Of a DNA stretch of 64,000 nucleotides, positions 52,378 through 61,201 are shown one piece after another (positions within the stretch are counted from its first letter, which is position 1; each line of letters starts with the position of its first letter). The notes below the pieces were generated by a model that was not told the origin of the DNA, did no database searches, and was given only the letters and a program-made list of their open reading frames with translations. Origin of the DNA: an uncultured Fibrobacter sp. (lineage in GTDB: Bacteria; Fibrobacterota; Fibrobacteria; Fibrobacterales; Fibrobacteraceae); contig NZ_CAMVDO010000002.1 of assembly GCF_947166265.1 (NCBI RefSeq), positions 124,001 through 188,000 on the forward strand, read 5' to 3'. The position numbers were made by a program, and so were the translations under genes.

Positions 52378-52790
52378 TTTTCGTTTCTCCGTACCGCATT
52401 GCGGTTGTCGCTTAAAAAGTTGAAGATGGACTTGCCGATAATGCTTGCCATGGGAATCGTGTAGGCAATGCCCTTGCCGCCCTCAATCGTGTTGAACTTT
52501 TCGGCAAGGCTTTCGAGGGCTGCCTGCAGCTGGTTTTCGCCAATCACGCTGATGATGACGGCGCGGTTAGAATCGGCAAGGCCCATGGCCGTCGCAATTT
52601 CACGCGGGGCGGTCCCCTGCCCGAACAGCACCATCTGCATATTCACGCCAAAAGACTGAATGTGGTCCATGTAGAAATCCGCCTTTGCACGGCTCACCAC
52701 CGTAATCAAAATCTTGAGGCGGTTCATCGAGACCTTGGCACGCGTGTTTCCGCGCAAAGCCTTACTCCGAATTTTCTTTTCGATTTCCAC
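52374..52790 (-). CDS. PII-like nitrogen-regulator family protein (first copy)
   Basis: A 138-residue PII-fold protein: NRLKILITVVSRAKADFYMD, then the loop region MQMVLFGQGTAPREIATAMG, RAVIISVIGENQLQAALESL and GKGIAYTIPMASIIG. It starts at a GTG 6 bp after a GGGGG ribosome site; an internal ATG at 52727 (MNRLKI) is an alternative. It overlaps the next PII-like gene by four bases and follows the DUF1538 transporter by 8 bp. The two PII proteins differ from each other and could form a mixed complex. The ligand is unknown. Confidence 0.85.
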   Translation of the reverse strand: MEIEKKIRSKALRGNTRAKVSMNRLKILITVVSRAKADFYMDHIQSFGVNMQMVLFGQGTAPREIATAMGLADSNRAVIISVIGENQLQAALESLAEKFNTIEGGKGIAYTIPMASIIGKSIFNFLSDNRNAVRRNEK

Positions 52791-52798
52791 AGTGCCCC

Positions 52799-54331
52799 CT
52801 ACATAAAGTCGATAATCTGTTCGTCGTCGGCATCCTGGATGCGACGCATCATCATACGGTTACGGAGAGCCGTCGAGACGGTCGCCCTGAAACCGAGCAC
52901 CTGAATGGTAATCAAGGGCGTCATCGCGACCATCGCGACAATACCGAAAGCATAGTTCAAAATGGAATCGCCCCCGTCACGGATAACCGCACAGGCACCA
53001 ATCGCAAGCGGAAGGATAAAGCTAGAGGTCAGCGGACCGCTCGCGACTCCACCCGAGTCAAAAGCAATCGCCGTATAAAGTTTCGGGACAAAGAACGAAA
53101 GCCCAAGCGAAATAAAGTAACCTGGAATCAGGTAGTAAATAACCGGGAAACCGACGATAATGCGAATCATCGAAAGGCCTATGGAAAGCCCCACGCCCAC
53201 CGAAAGCGCAATCAGCATCGAGCGCTTAGTCACAAGGCCTCCCGTCACCTCTTCGACCTGCTTGTTCAAAACGTGAACGGCGGGTTCTGCAAGCACCACC
53301 ACCATTCCAAGCACAAAACCGGCCGCCACCAGCGCATGGGGCATATTACCCAACTGTTTGCCCAGTTCAAAACCGATCGGCATGAACCCGACCGCCACGG
53401 CCGTCAAAAACACCACCAGGCCCACGAACGTGTACACAATGCCAAACGCCATCGGGATAAGCTTGTTCCAGGAAAGGCGAAGCACCGTCAGCTGCAAAAG
53501 CATGAAAAAAATCACGATGAGCCCGAGAGCGACAAACACCTCTACGGCAATGTCCACAATGGTCGGCAGGAAATTCGACCCAAGGCAGGCGTCAATGGAA
53601 TACGCCGATTCTGAAAGCTGATAAGTGAGGTCACCATGTGAAAAAATCACAAGACCCATGAGCGCGATAATAGGGCCCACCGAGCAAAGCGCAATCAGGC
53701 CGAAGCTGTTCTCGTTCGCGTTCTTACCGCCAATGGCACCTGCCACACCCACGCCAAGCGACATGATAAAGGGAACCGTGATAGGCCCCGTCGTCACGCC
53801 CCCCGAATCGAACGACAGGGGCACGAACATGTCCTTGCCGAAGGTCACCATCAGCATGCCGAACATGAACAGCAGCATGTAAAAGAAGATGATAATCGTC
53901 GAAAGGTCACGCTTGAAAACGATTTTCACAATCGAAAGGCCAAGGAAAAGGCCCACCCCGATACCAATCGTCGCGATCAGGAGCGTAGGTTCCACCGCGT
54001 TTTTCACCTGTTCGGCAAGCACCGAAAGGTCGGGTTCAGCAACCGTAATGAGCACGCCCATCACAAAGCACACCGAAGCGAGCAACTGCAGGCGCCGCGA
54101 CTTGGTAAGGCCCGACCCCACATGTTCACCCATCGGGGTCATGGCAAGGTCGGCCCCCAGGTTAAAAAGGCCGATACCCCCCGTCAAAAACACGGCACAA
54201 ACACAGAAAACGACCAGCTGCTTGAAGGTGAGCTGCACAAGCGGCGTAAACGACACCGCAAGCACAATCAGCGTCACCGGCAATACCGAGGCGAACGCCT
54301 CGCGCAACTTGTCCAGCATAATCTTAAACAT
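52799..54331 (-). CDS. DUF1538 membrane protein, probable PII-controlled transporter
   Basis: A 510-residue integral membrane protein made of two similar halves. Each has FDSGGVxxGPxTxxFIxPLxxG (FDSGGVTTGPITVPFIMSLG and FDSGGVASGPLTSSFILPLA), and the pairs AEPDLSVLAEQV and AEPAVHVLNKQV occupy equivalent places. Roughly twelve hydrophobic segments are seen, fitting an inverted or tandem-repeat carrier. DUF1538 genes are known to sit beside PII-like genes, as here. The substrate is unknown; an ion or small solute is plausible. It leads the three-gene unit. Confidence 0.87.
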   Translation of the reverse strand: MFKIMLDKLREAFASVLPVTLIVLAVSFTPLVQLTFKQLVVFCVCAVFLTGGIGLFNLGADLAMTPMGEHVGSGLTKSRRLQLLASVCFVMGVLITVAEPDLSVLAEQVKNAVEPTLLIATIGIGVGLFLGLSIVKIVFKRDLSTIIIFFYMLLFMFGMLMVTFGKDMFVPLSFDSGGVTTGPITVPFIMSLGVGVAGAIGGKNANENSFGLIALCSVGPIIALMGLVIFSHGDLTYQLSESAYSIDACLGSNFLPTIVDIAVEVFVALGLIVIFFMLLQLTVLRLSWNKLIPMAFGIVYTFVGLVVFLTAVAVGFMPIGFELGKQLGNMPHALVAAGFVLGMVVVLAEPAVHVLNKQVEEVTGGLVTKRSMLIALSVGVGLSIGLSMIRIIVGFPVIYYLIPGYFISLGLSFFVPKLYTAIAFDSGGVASGPLTSSFILPLAIGACAVIRDGGDSILNYAFGIVAMVAMTPLITIQVLGFRATVSTALRNRMMMRRIQDADDEQIIDFM

Positions 54332-54431
54332 CCTCGGGAAATATAGAAAAACGCAAGAAAATGCACTTTTTTATAATTATTTTTCGTAAAAGATGCAACC
54401 GACGGACATTTTGGGGCATCAAAAGGGTACA

Positions 54432-55010
54432 ATGGACGAAAAAGTGATACTTCAACACCTGCAAGAAGGTAGCCGCGAGGCGCTCGCGATGCTGTGGGAT
54501 TCCCATAGCGGCCACGTGCTGAACCTAGCCTTCCGCATGCTGAAGGATCGCGACCAGGCAGAAGACATCCTGATGGATGTCTTTGTGCAGATTCCGAAAG
54601 CGGTGCAGGGTTTTCGCGGACAGTCCGCTATTGCGACATGGCTCTACAGGCTTACGGTAAATGCCTGCCTGATGAAGTTGCGCAGCGACAAGCGCCACCG
54701 CGAACTTGAAGAGGAACACCTCGAAGTTATCGTGGAATCGGCACTCGGCAAAGAGAAAAGCGTCAACGAAAACTTCGACCCGGAACTTTTGGGAATGGGG
54801 CTGAACGCACTCCCCGCCGAAACGCGAAGCATGCTCTGGCTGAAAGACGCCGAAGATTTGGACGTGAAGGACCTCGCCGAAATCTACGGGATGCCCGAGG
54901 GCACCATCAAGGCACGCCTCAGCCGCGCAAGAACTTTCGTCCGGAACTATTTGAACGAAAGATGCCCGACCAAGTCGGACAAAACCAATGGCAACAAGAA
55001 AGGAGCTTAA
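54432..55010 (+). CDS. ECF sigma factor
   Basis: A 192-residue ECF sigma factor. Region 2 spans LWDSHSGHVLNLAFRMLKDR, AEDILMDVFVQIPKAVQGFR and QSAIATWLYRLTVNACLMKL; region 4 spans LPAETRSMLWLKDAEDLDVK and AEIYGMPEGTIKARLSRART. The ATG at 54432 has an AAGGG ribosome site; an ATG at 54393 is an alternative. It lies 2 bp before the anti-sigma-like gene. It diverges from the DUF1538 operon. Because a Cys-rich metal-binding Spy-like protein follows, response to metal or envelope stress is inferred. Confidence 0.92.
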   Translation: MDEKVILQHLQEGSREALAMLWDSHSGHVLNLAFRMLKDRDQAEDILMDVFVQIPKAVQGFRGQSAIATWLYRLTVNACLMKLRSDKRHRELEEEHLEVIVESALGKEKSVNENFDPELLGMGLNALPAETRSMLWLKDAEDLDVKDLAEIYGMPEGTIKARLSRARTFVRNYLNERCPTKSDKTNGNKKGA

Positions 55011-55012
55011 CC

Positions 55013-55405
55013 ATGTCTACTAAAATCGACTTCTCGAAAATGGAGCGGCTCACTCCTCGGGCTGACTCGTGGGACAAGGTCTGCGCCCGCCTCGACGCCG
55101 AAAAGTGCATACCCCTCAAGGCCGCCCCCAAGAATATCATTTCGATCAAGAGCTGGTACAGCGCGATTCCCCTGGCCGCAAGCTTTGTGCTTGTAAGCCT
55201 GACCGCGATTTTGCCGTCTTTCTCGAACGACATCGAAGGTAACGAAACCATTCTGGCCGACAAGGCCTCTACCGAGTACGTTTCGATCAACAGTTCCGCG
55301 CCGTCCGAAGTTCTGAGCTGGTACGAAAGCCTCGGAAGCTCCACCAGCGACGAATTCGAGACCCTCGAGGAAACCGTAGGATTTAACTATCTCATAAAGG
55401 AGTAA
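55013..55405 (+). CDS. Probable anti-sigma factor
   Basis: A 130-residue protein with a cytoplasmic N-terminal part (about residues 1-42), one membrane segment (WYSAIPLAASFVLVSLTAIL) and a short periplasmic tail (EYVSINSSAPSEVLSWYESL). That topology and its place 2 bp after the ECF gene make it the likely anti-sigma. No zinc-binding anti-sigma motif (HxxxCxxC) is seen, so it would be of an atypical class. An AAGGAG ribosome site precedes the ATG; the frame is open further upstream, inside the sigma gene. Confidence 0.75.
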   Translation: MSTKIDFSKMERLTPRADSWDKVCARLDAEKCIPLKAAPKNIISIKSWYSAIPLAASFVLVSLTAILPSFSNDIEGNETILADKASTEYVSINSSAPSEVLSWYESLGSSTSDEFETLEETVGFNYLIKE

Positions 55406-55409
55406 CTCT

Positions 55410-56135
55410 ATGAACGGAAACAAACTCTTCGCGGCAAGCATTGCGATTCTTGCCCTCGCCCTAGGATTTTTCCTGGGAACACTCAAAGGCGACTGTTGCT
55501 GTAGCGGCATGGGCATGTCCTGTTGTAAAAAGGGCGCCCCCTGTGAACACAGCGCGATGAACGCCCCCTGCGACTGTATGAAGGGACTGCCCTGCTCTTG
55601 CGAAAAGAACGGCCAGCCCTGCCACTGCCCGAACTGCGCCAAGCACGGCCACAAGGGTCCGCACGGTGACTTTGACAAGGGCCACGGCCCTAAGCACAAG
55701 GGCAAGATGGATTTTGCCGCCATGGATTCCCTGTTGCAGGTGACCCCGGAACAGAAGGCCGCCATCGAAGAAAGCCGCACCAAGGGTGACTCCGTCTTTA
55801 AGGTTCTCCGCAAGCAGAAACACGAAGCGGAAAAGGCCCTGGGCGCAGCGCTTGAAAGCAGAGACGCCGCAGGTATCGATGCTGCCAAGGCAAAGGTACT
55901 CGACGCTGACAAGGCCCTGCTCGAACACCGCATCAACGGAATGGCCGCGCTCGGCAAGATCCTGACCGCAGAACAGTTCGAAAAGTTCAACGCTTTCCAC
56001 AAGGAACAGATGAAGAACTTCAAGGAGCGCTGGATGAACGGACCTAAAGGTCCTGGACCGCACCCCGGCATGGGCCCTGGCCCGCACGGTGAACACGGCC
56101 CGCATGAAGGCTTCCCGCCTCCCCCGGCAAACTAA
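55410..56135 (+). CDS. Cys-rich Spy/CpxP-like periplasmic protein
   Basis: A 241-residue exported or membrane-anchored protein. A hydrophobic start (AASIAILALALGFFLGT) is followed by a Cys-rich stretch, residues 29-76, with 13 Cys in short motifs (CCCSGMGMSCC, CDCMKG, CSCEKN, CHCPNC), then a His/Gly/Lys spacer. The body is a helical LTxxQ-type domain of the Spy/CpxP family (LQVTPEQKAAIEESRTKGDS, GKILTAEQFEKFNAFHKEQM). The end is His/Pro/Gly-rich (GPGPHPGMGPGPHGEHGPHE). Both flanks look metal-binding. Spy/CpxP-type proteins damp periplasmic protein stress or bind metals. It is the last gene of an ECF cassette, 4 bp after the anti-sigma. Confidence 0.82.
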   Translation: MNGNKLFAASIAILALALGFFLGTLKGDCCCSGMGMSCCKKGAPCEHSAMNAPCDCMKGLPCSCEKNGQPCHCPNCAKHGHKGPHGDFDKGHGPKHKGKMDFAAMDSLLQVTPEQKAAIEESRTKGDSVFKVLRKQKHEAEKALGAALESRDAAGIDAAKAKVLDADKALLEHRINGMAALGKILTAEQFEKFNAFHKEQMKNFKERWMNGPKGPGPHPGMGPGPHGEHGPHEGFPPPPAN

Positions 56136-56168
56136 AAAAAACTAGAATTTGATCCTTGATAAGCAACA

Positions 56169-56198
56169 AGTCCTCGGCAGCAATGCCGGGGACTTTCT
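56169..56198. terminator. Hairpin terminator between convergent genes
   Basis: GTCCTCGGCA pairs with TGCCGGGGAC (56169-56192, one G-T pair), followed by TTTCTT on the plus strand. It lies between the stops at 56135 and 56223. Confidence 0.7.
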
Positions 56199-56222
56199 TA
56201 TAAACAAGCGACGTTTCTCTAG

Positions 56223-57332
56223 TTACTTTTTCATGAACGAGAGGTTCTGCGCCACCCGGAAAATGCCTTCGGCACGGTGCTTGTTGTTCGCCGAAATTCC
56301 GTTGAGCATCTCCAAGAAACGGGTCAGCTCCAGTACGCCGCCGCCCTGTTTGAGCACGTGTACGGAGCAAAGCGAAATCACGCCGAGCGAAGAGTTAATG
56401 ATATCCAGGTCGGTGTTTGCCAACTGGAATGCGGCCAGCTGGTAAGCATCTTCGGAATTTCTCTTGATGCACTTGTCGATATCCCCCAAGGTCCTGAAGC
56501 CGAAGGAGACAAATACGCTCAAGAACCGGGTGAGAGACGTCTCGTGGATTTCAGCCTGGTTGATGGAGGCAATTTTCTTGTTCAGCATGTCGAACGGACG
56601 CAATTGCAGGTAGTTGCCGAACGAATCGCCGTTCAGCTCCACTTCGTCGAAGCTGCCGGAACTTACCAGGGACTGCACCTGACGACGGTAATCGTTGATT
56701 CCCGAACGGATCAGGCAGAACTGTTCGTCGACCAGTTCCAACATTCCCGCAAGGCGATTCAAGTTGCGCAGGTACTCCTTGGGAACCTCGAAGCCAGACT
56801 TGTAGCCGGTATCGTGGTCGAGCACAGACCAAACATGCTGCAGAGCCGTACGCATCTGCACCTCGAAACGGATTTCGTTCAGCTGCGGATACTGAGGATC
56901 AAAATACCTTTCCTTGGGCAAGCGGCAAATGTAATGCAGCGAATTATAGCCGAAACTATGGATCTCATGCATCTTGCGCTTGTCAATACTGTTTTCCCAG
57001 TCAATTTCAAACAGGCGCCCCACAAGGGCCGCAATCTTGTCGACTTCATCGCTATAGAAGGTGATGACGCGGACACCCAGGATATCCGTCAGGTCCGAAA
57101 GGGAACTGTACTTGCCCGACTTGCGCTCTAGTTTGCCCGCAAGGCTATCTTCCGCCTTGACGCGGCCCTCGATCGCATTGATGTAGATTTTATTTTCTGC
57201 AATGCTTTCGCGAAGGATGCGCCTAACCACCCGCAACAGTTTTTCGAAAAGAATATGCTGTTCGCGGAACTCCTCCAAAATCATCGTTTCCCTTGGAGGA
57301 AGCCCGTAGTTCTTTTTTGTTTCTTGTTCCAT
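56223..57332 (-). CDS. RelA/SpoT-domain (p)ppGpp synthetase, stand-alone
   Basis: A 369-residue cytoplasmic protein. The synthetase domain (about residues 20-175) has RKSGKYSSLSDLTDILGVRV, HSFGYNSLHYICRLPKERY and EIRFEVQMRTALQHVWSVLDHD; these match the RelA/SpoT pattern, including the R..DI.G.R core and EVQxRTxxQHxW. The C-terminal half is helical with no TGS or ACT domain. The start at 57332 is chosen because the upstream open frame overlaps the hydrolase gene and MEQETKKN follows a short gap; the overlap with the HD gene is then none, 7 bp apart. It would make ppGpp from GTP and ATP. Confidence 0.9.
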   Translation of the reverse strand: MEQETKKNYGLPPRETMILEEFREQHILFEKLLRVVRRILRESIAENKIYINAIEGRVKAEDSLAGKLERKSGKYSSLSDLTDILGVRVITFYSDEVDKIAALVGRLFEIDWENSIDKRKMHEIHSFGYNSLHYICRLPKERYFDPQYPQLNEIRFEVQMRTALQHVWSVLDHDTGYKSGFEVPKEYLRNLNRLAGMLELVDEQFCLIRSGINDYRRQVQSLVSSGSFDEVELNGDSFGNYLQLRPFDMLNKKIASINQAEIHETSLTRFLSVFVSFGFRTLGDIDKCIKRNSEDAYQLAAFQLANTDLDIINSSLGVISLCSVHVLKQGGGVLELTRFLEMLNGISANNKHRAEGIFRVAQNLSFMKK

Positions 57333-57339
57333 AGGATTC

Positions 57340-57903
57340 CTACTTCCCAAAAACCTTGTCGATCGTTTCTGTAAATTCGTCGTAGGCGAACGTTCCCTTG
57401 AGGCTTGCAAGGGCCCTTGCAAGTCCGCGGAAGTGCCATTCGTGAGAAGCGGCATCCTTGACGCAGAACAGGTCCCACACCTTATCGCCAATCGCCTGGT
57501 AGTCGCGGCTGATAGCGCGAATATTGCTCAGCTTGTCTGCGAGCGCAACGATTTTCACTTCGTTGGAGGCCGATGACAGACGTTCAATCGCTTCTTCCTT
57601 GCGGAGCCGCCAACTTTCCTGACGGCTCTTTCCTTCGAATTCGATATCGGATTCCGCCTCGACGAGCTGGGCGACGCGCTTACCGAACTCGCGTTCGACA
57701 TCCTTGAGCGTGACGTCGGTGTCTTCGACGGTATCGTGAAGGGCTGCAGCGGCCAGAAGCTCCTGGTCGTTGGTCATGGTCGCCGCAATCGAGACCGCTT
57801 CCATCGGGTGCACGATGTAGGGGAAACCTTTCCCCTTGCGTTCGGCCCCCTGGTGCGCCTTGACGGCAAAAACAATCGCTTTATCGAGAACTGAAGTATC
57901 CAT
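57340..57903 (-). CDS. HD-domain (p)ppGpp hydrolase-like protein
   Basis: A 187-residue HD protein of the RelA/SpoT hydrolase (MESH1-like) group: FAVKAHQGAERKGKGFPYIVHPMEAVSIAATM, AAAALHDTVEDTDVTLKDVE (HD pair) and VALADKLSNIRAISRDY. The motif order HP.EA, HDxVEDT, DKLSN is that of bacterial ppGpp pyrophosphohydrolases. It lies 7 bp upstream of the synthetase gene on the same strand, so hydrolysis and synthesis are encoded by two short proteins rather than one Rel. It could act on other nucleotides, as some HD proteins do. Confidence 0.87.
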   Translation of the reverse strand: MDTSVLDKAIVFAVKAHQGAERKGKGFPYIVHPMEAVSIAATMTNDQELLAAAALHDTVEDTDVTLKDVEREFGKRVAQLVEAESDIEFEGKSRQESWRLRKEEAIERLSSASNEVKIVALADKLSNIRAISRDYQAIGDKVWDLFCVKDAASHEWHFRGLARALASLKGTFAYDEFTETIDKVFGK

Positions 57904-57985
57904 AGCTTAAATGTATATTATTAGACGAGTGAACGGCGCAAGCGCCTACAGACGAAAGACAAAAGAGGGGCGCAAAATCCCCTAT

Positions 57986-58684
57986 TTAGTCTTCCAGGAA
58001 ATACTGCACGCTGGTGACCACGCGGACTTTCTTGATATGCGGCGTATTTTCGTCGCGGTCCTCGATAGAAAACTGCCCCTGGGTCGCCGTCTTGATTTTT
58101 CCGAGCTTGCTTTCGGAATCCGAAGCGAACTTTTGCGCCGCCATACGGGCATTCTTGTTCGCCTCGTCAATCATTTCGGGCTTGACCGCGTTTAGGCCGT
58201 TGAAACTATAGACCTTGCGGTAGCGGAAATCGTCACCGTAAAAAGCGACACCCTGTTTAAGGAGTTCGCCCTGCTTTTCCATGATTCCGCGGACACGGTC
58301 CACGTTCTTGGAGGCGACCGTCAACACGACCGTGGCCACGTAACGGAACGGACGCTTTTCGTTGCTGTAGAGTTCCCCCTGCGCATCCACGATATCGGGC
58401 GCGGACCTGGTGATTTCGGATTCATCGACTCCGTTTTCGCGCAGGAACTTTTCAAGAGCAGCGTTTTTCGTCTGTACCGCATCGTGAATGACAGAGAGAT
58501 CGTTGCCGACTTCCTTGTACACGATAGGCCAGATGACGAAATCAGCCTTGACTTCTCGCTCCGAAAGCCCCTTGACCGACACGACGCGGTCGCGATCCTT
58601 GGTATGCATCATGGCGCAATACAGGAACGCCCCGAGCCCAAGAATGGCGATTGCCAATACGACGGATTCCTTGATTCTAGACAT
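57986..58684 (-). CDS. SIMPL-domain (DUF541) exported protein
   Basis: A 232-residue protein with a membrane anchor or uncleaved signal (VVLAIAILGLGAFLYCAMM) and the SIMPL/BP26-like domain: DRVVSVKGLSEREVKADF (typical VxGxG-like start), KNAALEKFLRENGVDESEIT, AKFASDSESKLGKIKTATQ region and VVTSVQYFLED. SIMPL proteins form ring-like oligomers and are of uncertain function. It sits 82 bp upstream of the HD gene on the same strand; a terminator is not obvious between them. Confidence 0.88.
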   Translation of the reverse strand: MSRIKESVVLAIAILGLGAFLYCAMMHTKDRDRVVSVKGLSEREVKADFVIWPIVYKEVGNDLSVIHDAVQTKNAALEKFLRENGVDESEITRSAPDIVDAQGELYSNEKRPFRYVATVVLTVASKNVDRVRGIMEKQGELLKQGVAFYGDDFRYRKVYSFNGLNAVKPEMIDEANKNARMAAQKFASDSESKLGKIKTATQGQFSIEDRDENTPHIKKVRVVTSVQYFLED

Positions 58685-58729
58685 ACTTTCTCCTTTCTGT
58701 TCGATTTAATTTTAGCTTTTTTTTAAAAG

Positions 58730-59140
58730 CTACCCCCAATACCCCCACTTGCAATTCCCGTGAAATACGCAGCGGCGGCCTTCGTTCCTGTACGATGCTT
58801 CCGCAACAGTCCAGTGAACGTAATTGCTCGCAGATGCGACTTTTCCCGGTTCACCGAAAGGTTCTTCGGATGTTGCCCCAATCCAAACAGAGGGATCTTC
58901 GTTTTCTGTCGGCCTCGGGACAGGCCATGCTCCCATGACATCCGAAGCATCATCTACGGCTTCGGCAACGTCAACGTAGACTACTCCAGAAGGTATCCAA
59001 CGAGGATTGTCAGAGTCCGTCCCGACATCGGTACGGTAGAGGACTGCCGGGGATTCGTTGCCATTGGGTTCGGTGACAGGCGGATAAGCGTAAGCGGCAA
59101 CGGCGGCAACAAAAGCGATGATATAGATTACGTTTTTCAT
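58730..59140 (-). CDS. Small exported protein, function unknown
   Basis: A 136-residue protein with a signal peptide ending AYAYP. The mature part is Pro/Asn/Val-rich (VLYRTDVGTDSDNPRWIPSG) and ends in RRCVFHGNCKWGYWG, with a Cys pair near the C-terminus that could form a disulfide. The family is not recognised. A consensus sigma-70 promoter lies 48 bp upstream, suggesting good expression. A ribosome site (AAGGAG) precedes the ATG. Confidence 0.65.
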   Translation of the reverse strand: MKNVIYIIAFVAAVAAYAYPPVTEPNGNESPAVLYRTDVGTDSDNPRWIPSGVVYVDVAEAVDDASDVMGAWPVPRPTENEDPSVWIGATSEEPFGEPGKVASASNYVHWTVAEASYRNEGRRCVFHGNCKWGYWG

Positions 59141-59187
59141 GATGAACTCCTTTTCTAAAGGTTCAAGTTTCTCTTGTTTACACCCAT

Positions 59188-59216
59188 AATATATTCTTGA
59201 AAATTCATAATGTCAA
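59188..59216 (-). promoter_or_regulatory. Sigma-70 promoter of the small exported protein
   Basis: On the minus strand TTGACA (59216-59211), 17 bp, TATATT (59193-59188). The match to consensus is close. The 272-bp gap between this gene and pgi holds this promoter, a box for pgi and short CACTAAA repeats; no gene is seen. Confidence 0.75.
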
Positions 59217-59356
59217 ATGCATAATTTTAATGGTTTTAATCAATTGTTTTGATGAATTAGTAGACAGTGGTTAGGGCGAAATCCGCAAGCTGGTTACACA
59301 AAAAAAAGATTATTTTCGCAACAATCCTAATCACCAACCACTAAACACTAAACACT

Positions 59357-59364
59357 ATTTTTCT
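59357..59364 (+). promoter_or_regulatory. Promoter-like TATCTTTA box of pgi
   Basis: TATCTTTA, close to the Bacteroidetes -7 pattern, 48 bp before the pgi start. It is the third box of this form in the window. Confidence 0.4.
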
Positions 59365-59411
59365 ATCTTTACCCTCGCAACAAATACCCGCGCAGCGGAA
59401 AGGATTAATCT

Positions 59412-61076
59412 ATGTCGAAACTGACTGATTCTCAGGAATGGAAGGCCCTTGAGGCCCACGCCGAAGTCGCAAAGACCTGGCACATGAAGGAACTCTTCGC
59501 AAAGGACCCGGCTCGCGCCGAAAAGTTCAGCGCCGAAGCCTGCGGCCTCTTCCTGGACTACTCCAAGAACATCATCACCGACGAAACCATGGCTAAGCTC
59601 CAGGACCTCCTGAAGTCTGCCGGTTTCGAAGACATGCGCCGTAAGTATTTTGCCGGCGAAAAGATTAACACCACCGAAAAGCGCGCCGTGCTCCACACTG
59701 CTCTGCGCTACAAGGGCAACGATCCGATTTACGTCGACGGCAAGGATGTGATGCCCGAAGTTCGCGCCGTGCTCAAGCACATGGAAGAATTCACCAAGCT
59801 CGTGCGTACCGGCAAGTGGAAGGGCCACACCGGCAAGTCCATCAAGTACGTGGTGAACATCGGTATCGGCGGTTCCGACCTCGGTCCGGTGATGGTGACC
59901 GAAGCTTTGAAGCCGTATGCCGACAAGCCGGCTGCTGGCGAATACTCTCCGGAAGTCTACTTCGTTTCTAACATCGACGGCACCCACATGGCCGAAACCC
60001 TCAAGAAGGTGAACATCGAAGAAACGCTCTTCATCGTTGCTTCCAAGACCTTCACCACTCTTGAAACCATGACGAACGCCGAAACCGCCAAGGCAGCAGT
60101 TCTCAAGGCTTTCAACGGCGACGAAAAGTCCATCGCCAAGCACTTCGTGGCTCTCTCCACCAACACCGAAGCTGTGTCGGCCTTCGGTATCGACACCGCC
60201 AACATGTTCGAATTCTGGAACTGGGTGGGTGGCCGTTACTCCCTGTGGTCTGCAATCGGTCTTTCCATTGCTCTCCGCATCGGTTTCGACAACTACATGA
60301 AGCTCCACCAGGGCGCCTACGAAATGGATCAGCATTTCAAGACCGCTCCGGCTGACAAGAACCTCCCGGTCATCCTCGCCCTCATCGGCGTTTGGTACAA
60401 CAACTTCTTCGGCGCTTCCAGCTACGCCATGCTCCCGTACGACCAGTACCTGCACCGCCTTGCCGCCTACTTCCAGCAGGCCGATATGGAATCCAACGGC
60501 AAGACCGTTGACCGCGATTCCAAGCGCGTAAACTACCAGACGGGTCCGATCCTCTGGGGCGAACCGGGTACGAACGGCCAGCACGCCTTCTACCAGCTGA
60601 TCCACCAGGGCACCAAGATGATTCCTTGCGACTTCATCGCCCCGGCCAACAGCCACAACAAGGTCGGCGACCATCACCAGAAGCTCCTCTCCAACTTCTT
60701 TGCTCAGCCCGAAGCCTTGATGAACGGCAAGACCCTCGCCCAGGCTCAGGAAGAACTCCGCAAGGACGGCAAGAGCGAAGAAGAAATCGCATTCCTCGCC
60801 CCGCACAAGGTGTTCGAAGGCAACAAGCCGACCAACTCCATCATGATGGACTACGTTTCTCCGGAAACGCTCGGCGCCCTCATCGCCATGTACGAACACA
60901 AGATCTTCACCCAGGGCGTTATCTGGAACATCAACAGCTACGACCAGTGGGGTGTTGAACTCGGTAAGCAGCTCGCCAAGAAGATCCTTCCGGAACTTGC
61001 AAAGGCTGACGCCGAACTCAACCACGACAGCTCTACCAACGGTCTCATCCGCTGGTTCAAGGCTCACCAGAAGTAA
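59412..61076 (+). CDS. pgi: Glucose-6-phosphate isomerase
   Basis: It interconverts glucose-6-phosphate and fructose-6-phosphate at the head of glycolysis. The 554-residue length is that of the long (enterobacterial/eukaryotic type) form. Signatures are [40 protein letters not shown] and the second PGI signature [35 protein letters not shown] is nearby. Codon use is strongly biased (AAG for Lys, CTC for Leu, GAA for Glu), unlike most genes here, as expected for a highly expressed central gene in a sugar fermenter. It has a GAAAGG ribosome site and a strong terminator. Confidence 0.97.
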   Translation: MSKLTDSQEWKALEAHAEVAKTWHMKELFAKDPARAEKFSAEACGLFLDYSKNIITDETMAKLQDLLKSAGFEDMRRKYFAGEKINTTEKRAVLHTALRYKGNDPIYVDGKDVMPEVRAVLKHMEEFTKLVRTGKWKGHTGKSIKYVVNIGIGGSDLGPVMVTEALKPYADKPAAGEYSPEVYFVSNIDGTHMAETLKKVNIEETLFIVASKTFTTLETMTNAETAKAAVLKAFNGDEKSIAKHFVALSTNTEAVSAFGIDTANMFEFWNWVGGRYSLWSAIGLSIALRIGFDNYMKLHQGAYEMDQHFKTAPADKNLPVILALIGVWYNNFFGASSYAMLPYDQYLHRLAAYFQQADMESNGKTVDRDSKRVNYQTGPILWGEPGTNGQHAFYQLIHQGTKMIPCDFIAPANSHNKVGDHHQKLLSNFFAQPEALMNGKTLAQAQEELRKDGKSEEEIAFLAPHKVFEGNKPTNSIMMDYVSPETLGALIAMYEHKIFTQGVIWNINSYDQWGVELGKQLAKKILPELAKADAELNHDSSTNGLIRWFKAHQK

Positions 61077-61115
61077 TAGCCCCTATCGCCTAACGGCTCC
61101 AGGGTGACATAAAAG

Positions 61116-61143
61116 GCCGCGACTTAAAAGTCGCGGCTTTTTT
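61116..61143 (+). terminator. Intrinsic terminator of pgi
   Basis: GCCGCGACTT (61116-61125), AA, AAGTCGCGGC (61128-61137), then TTTTTT. It is the cleanest rho-independent terminator in the window. Confidence 0.9.
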
Positions 61144-61201
61144 ATTTGTTCCGCGCATCTATTCATCAAAAATTTTGATTAAATTGATGAAAATTATACA
61201 T

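Noticed and set aside
58713-58732. TAGCTTTT-TTTT-AAAAGCTA hairpin as terminator of the small exported protein gene
   Set aside because: AT-only stem overlapping the stop codon and followed by A-rich sequence on the minus strand; too weak to call.
59335-59352. CACTAAA short tandem repeats before pgi
   Set aside because: Three short imperfect copies in AT-rich intergenic DNA; no support for function.
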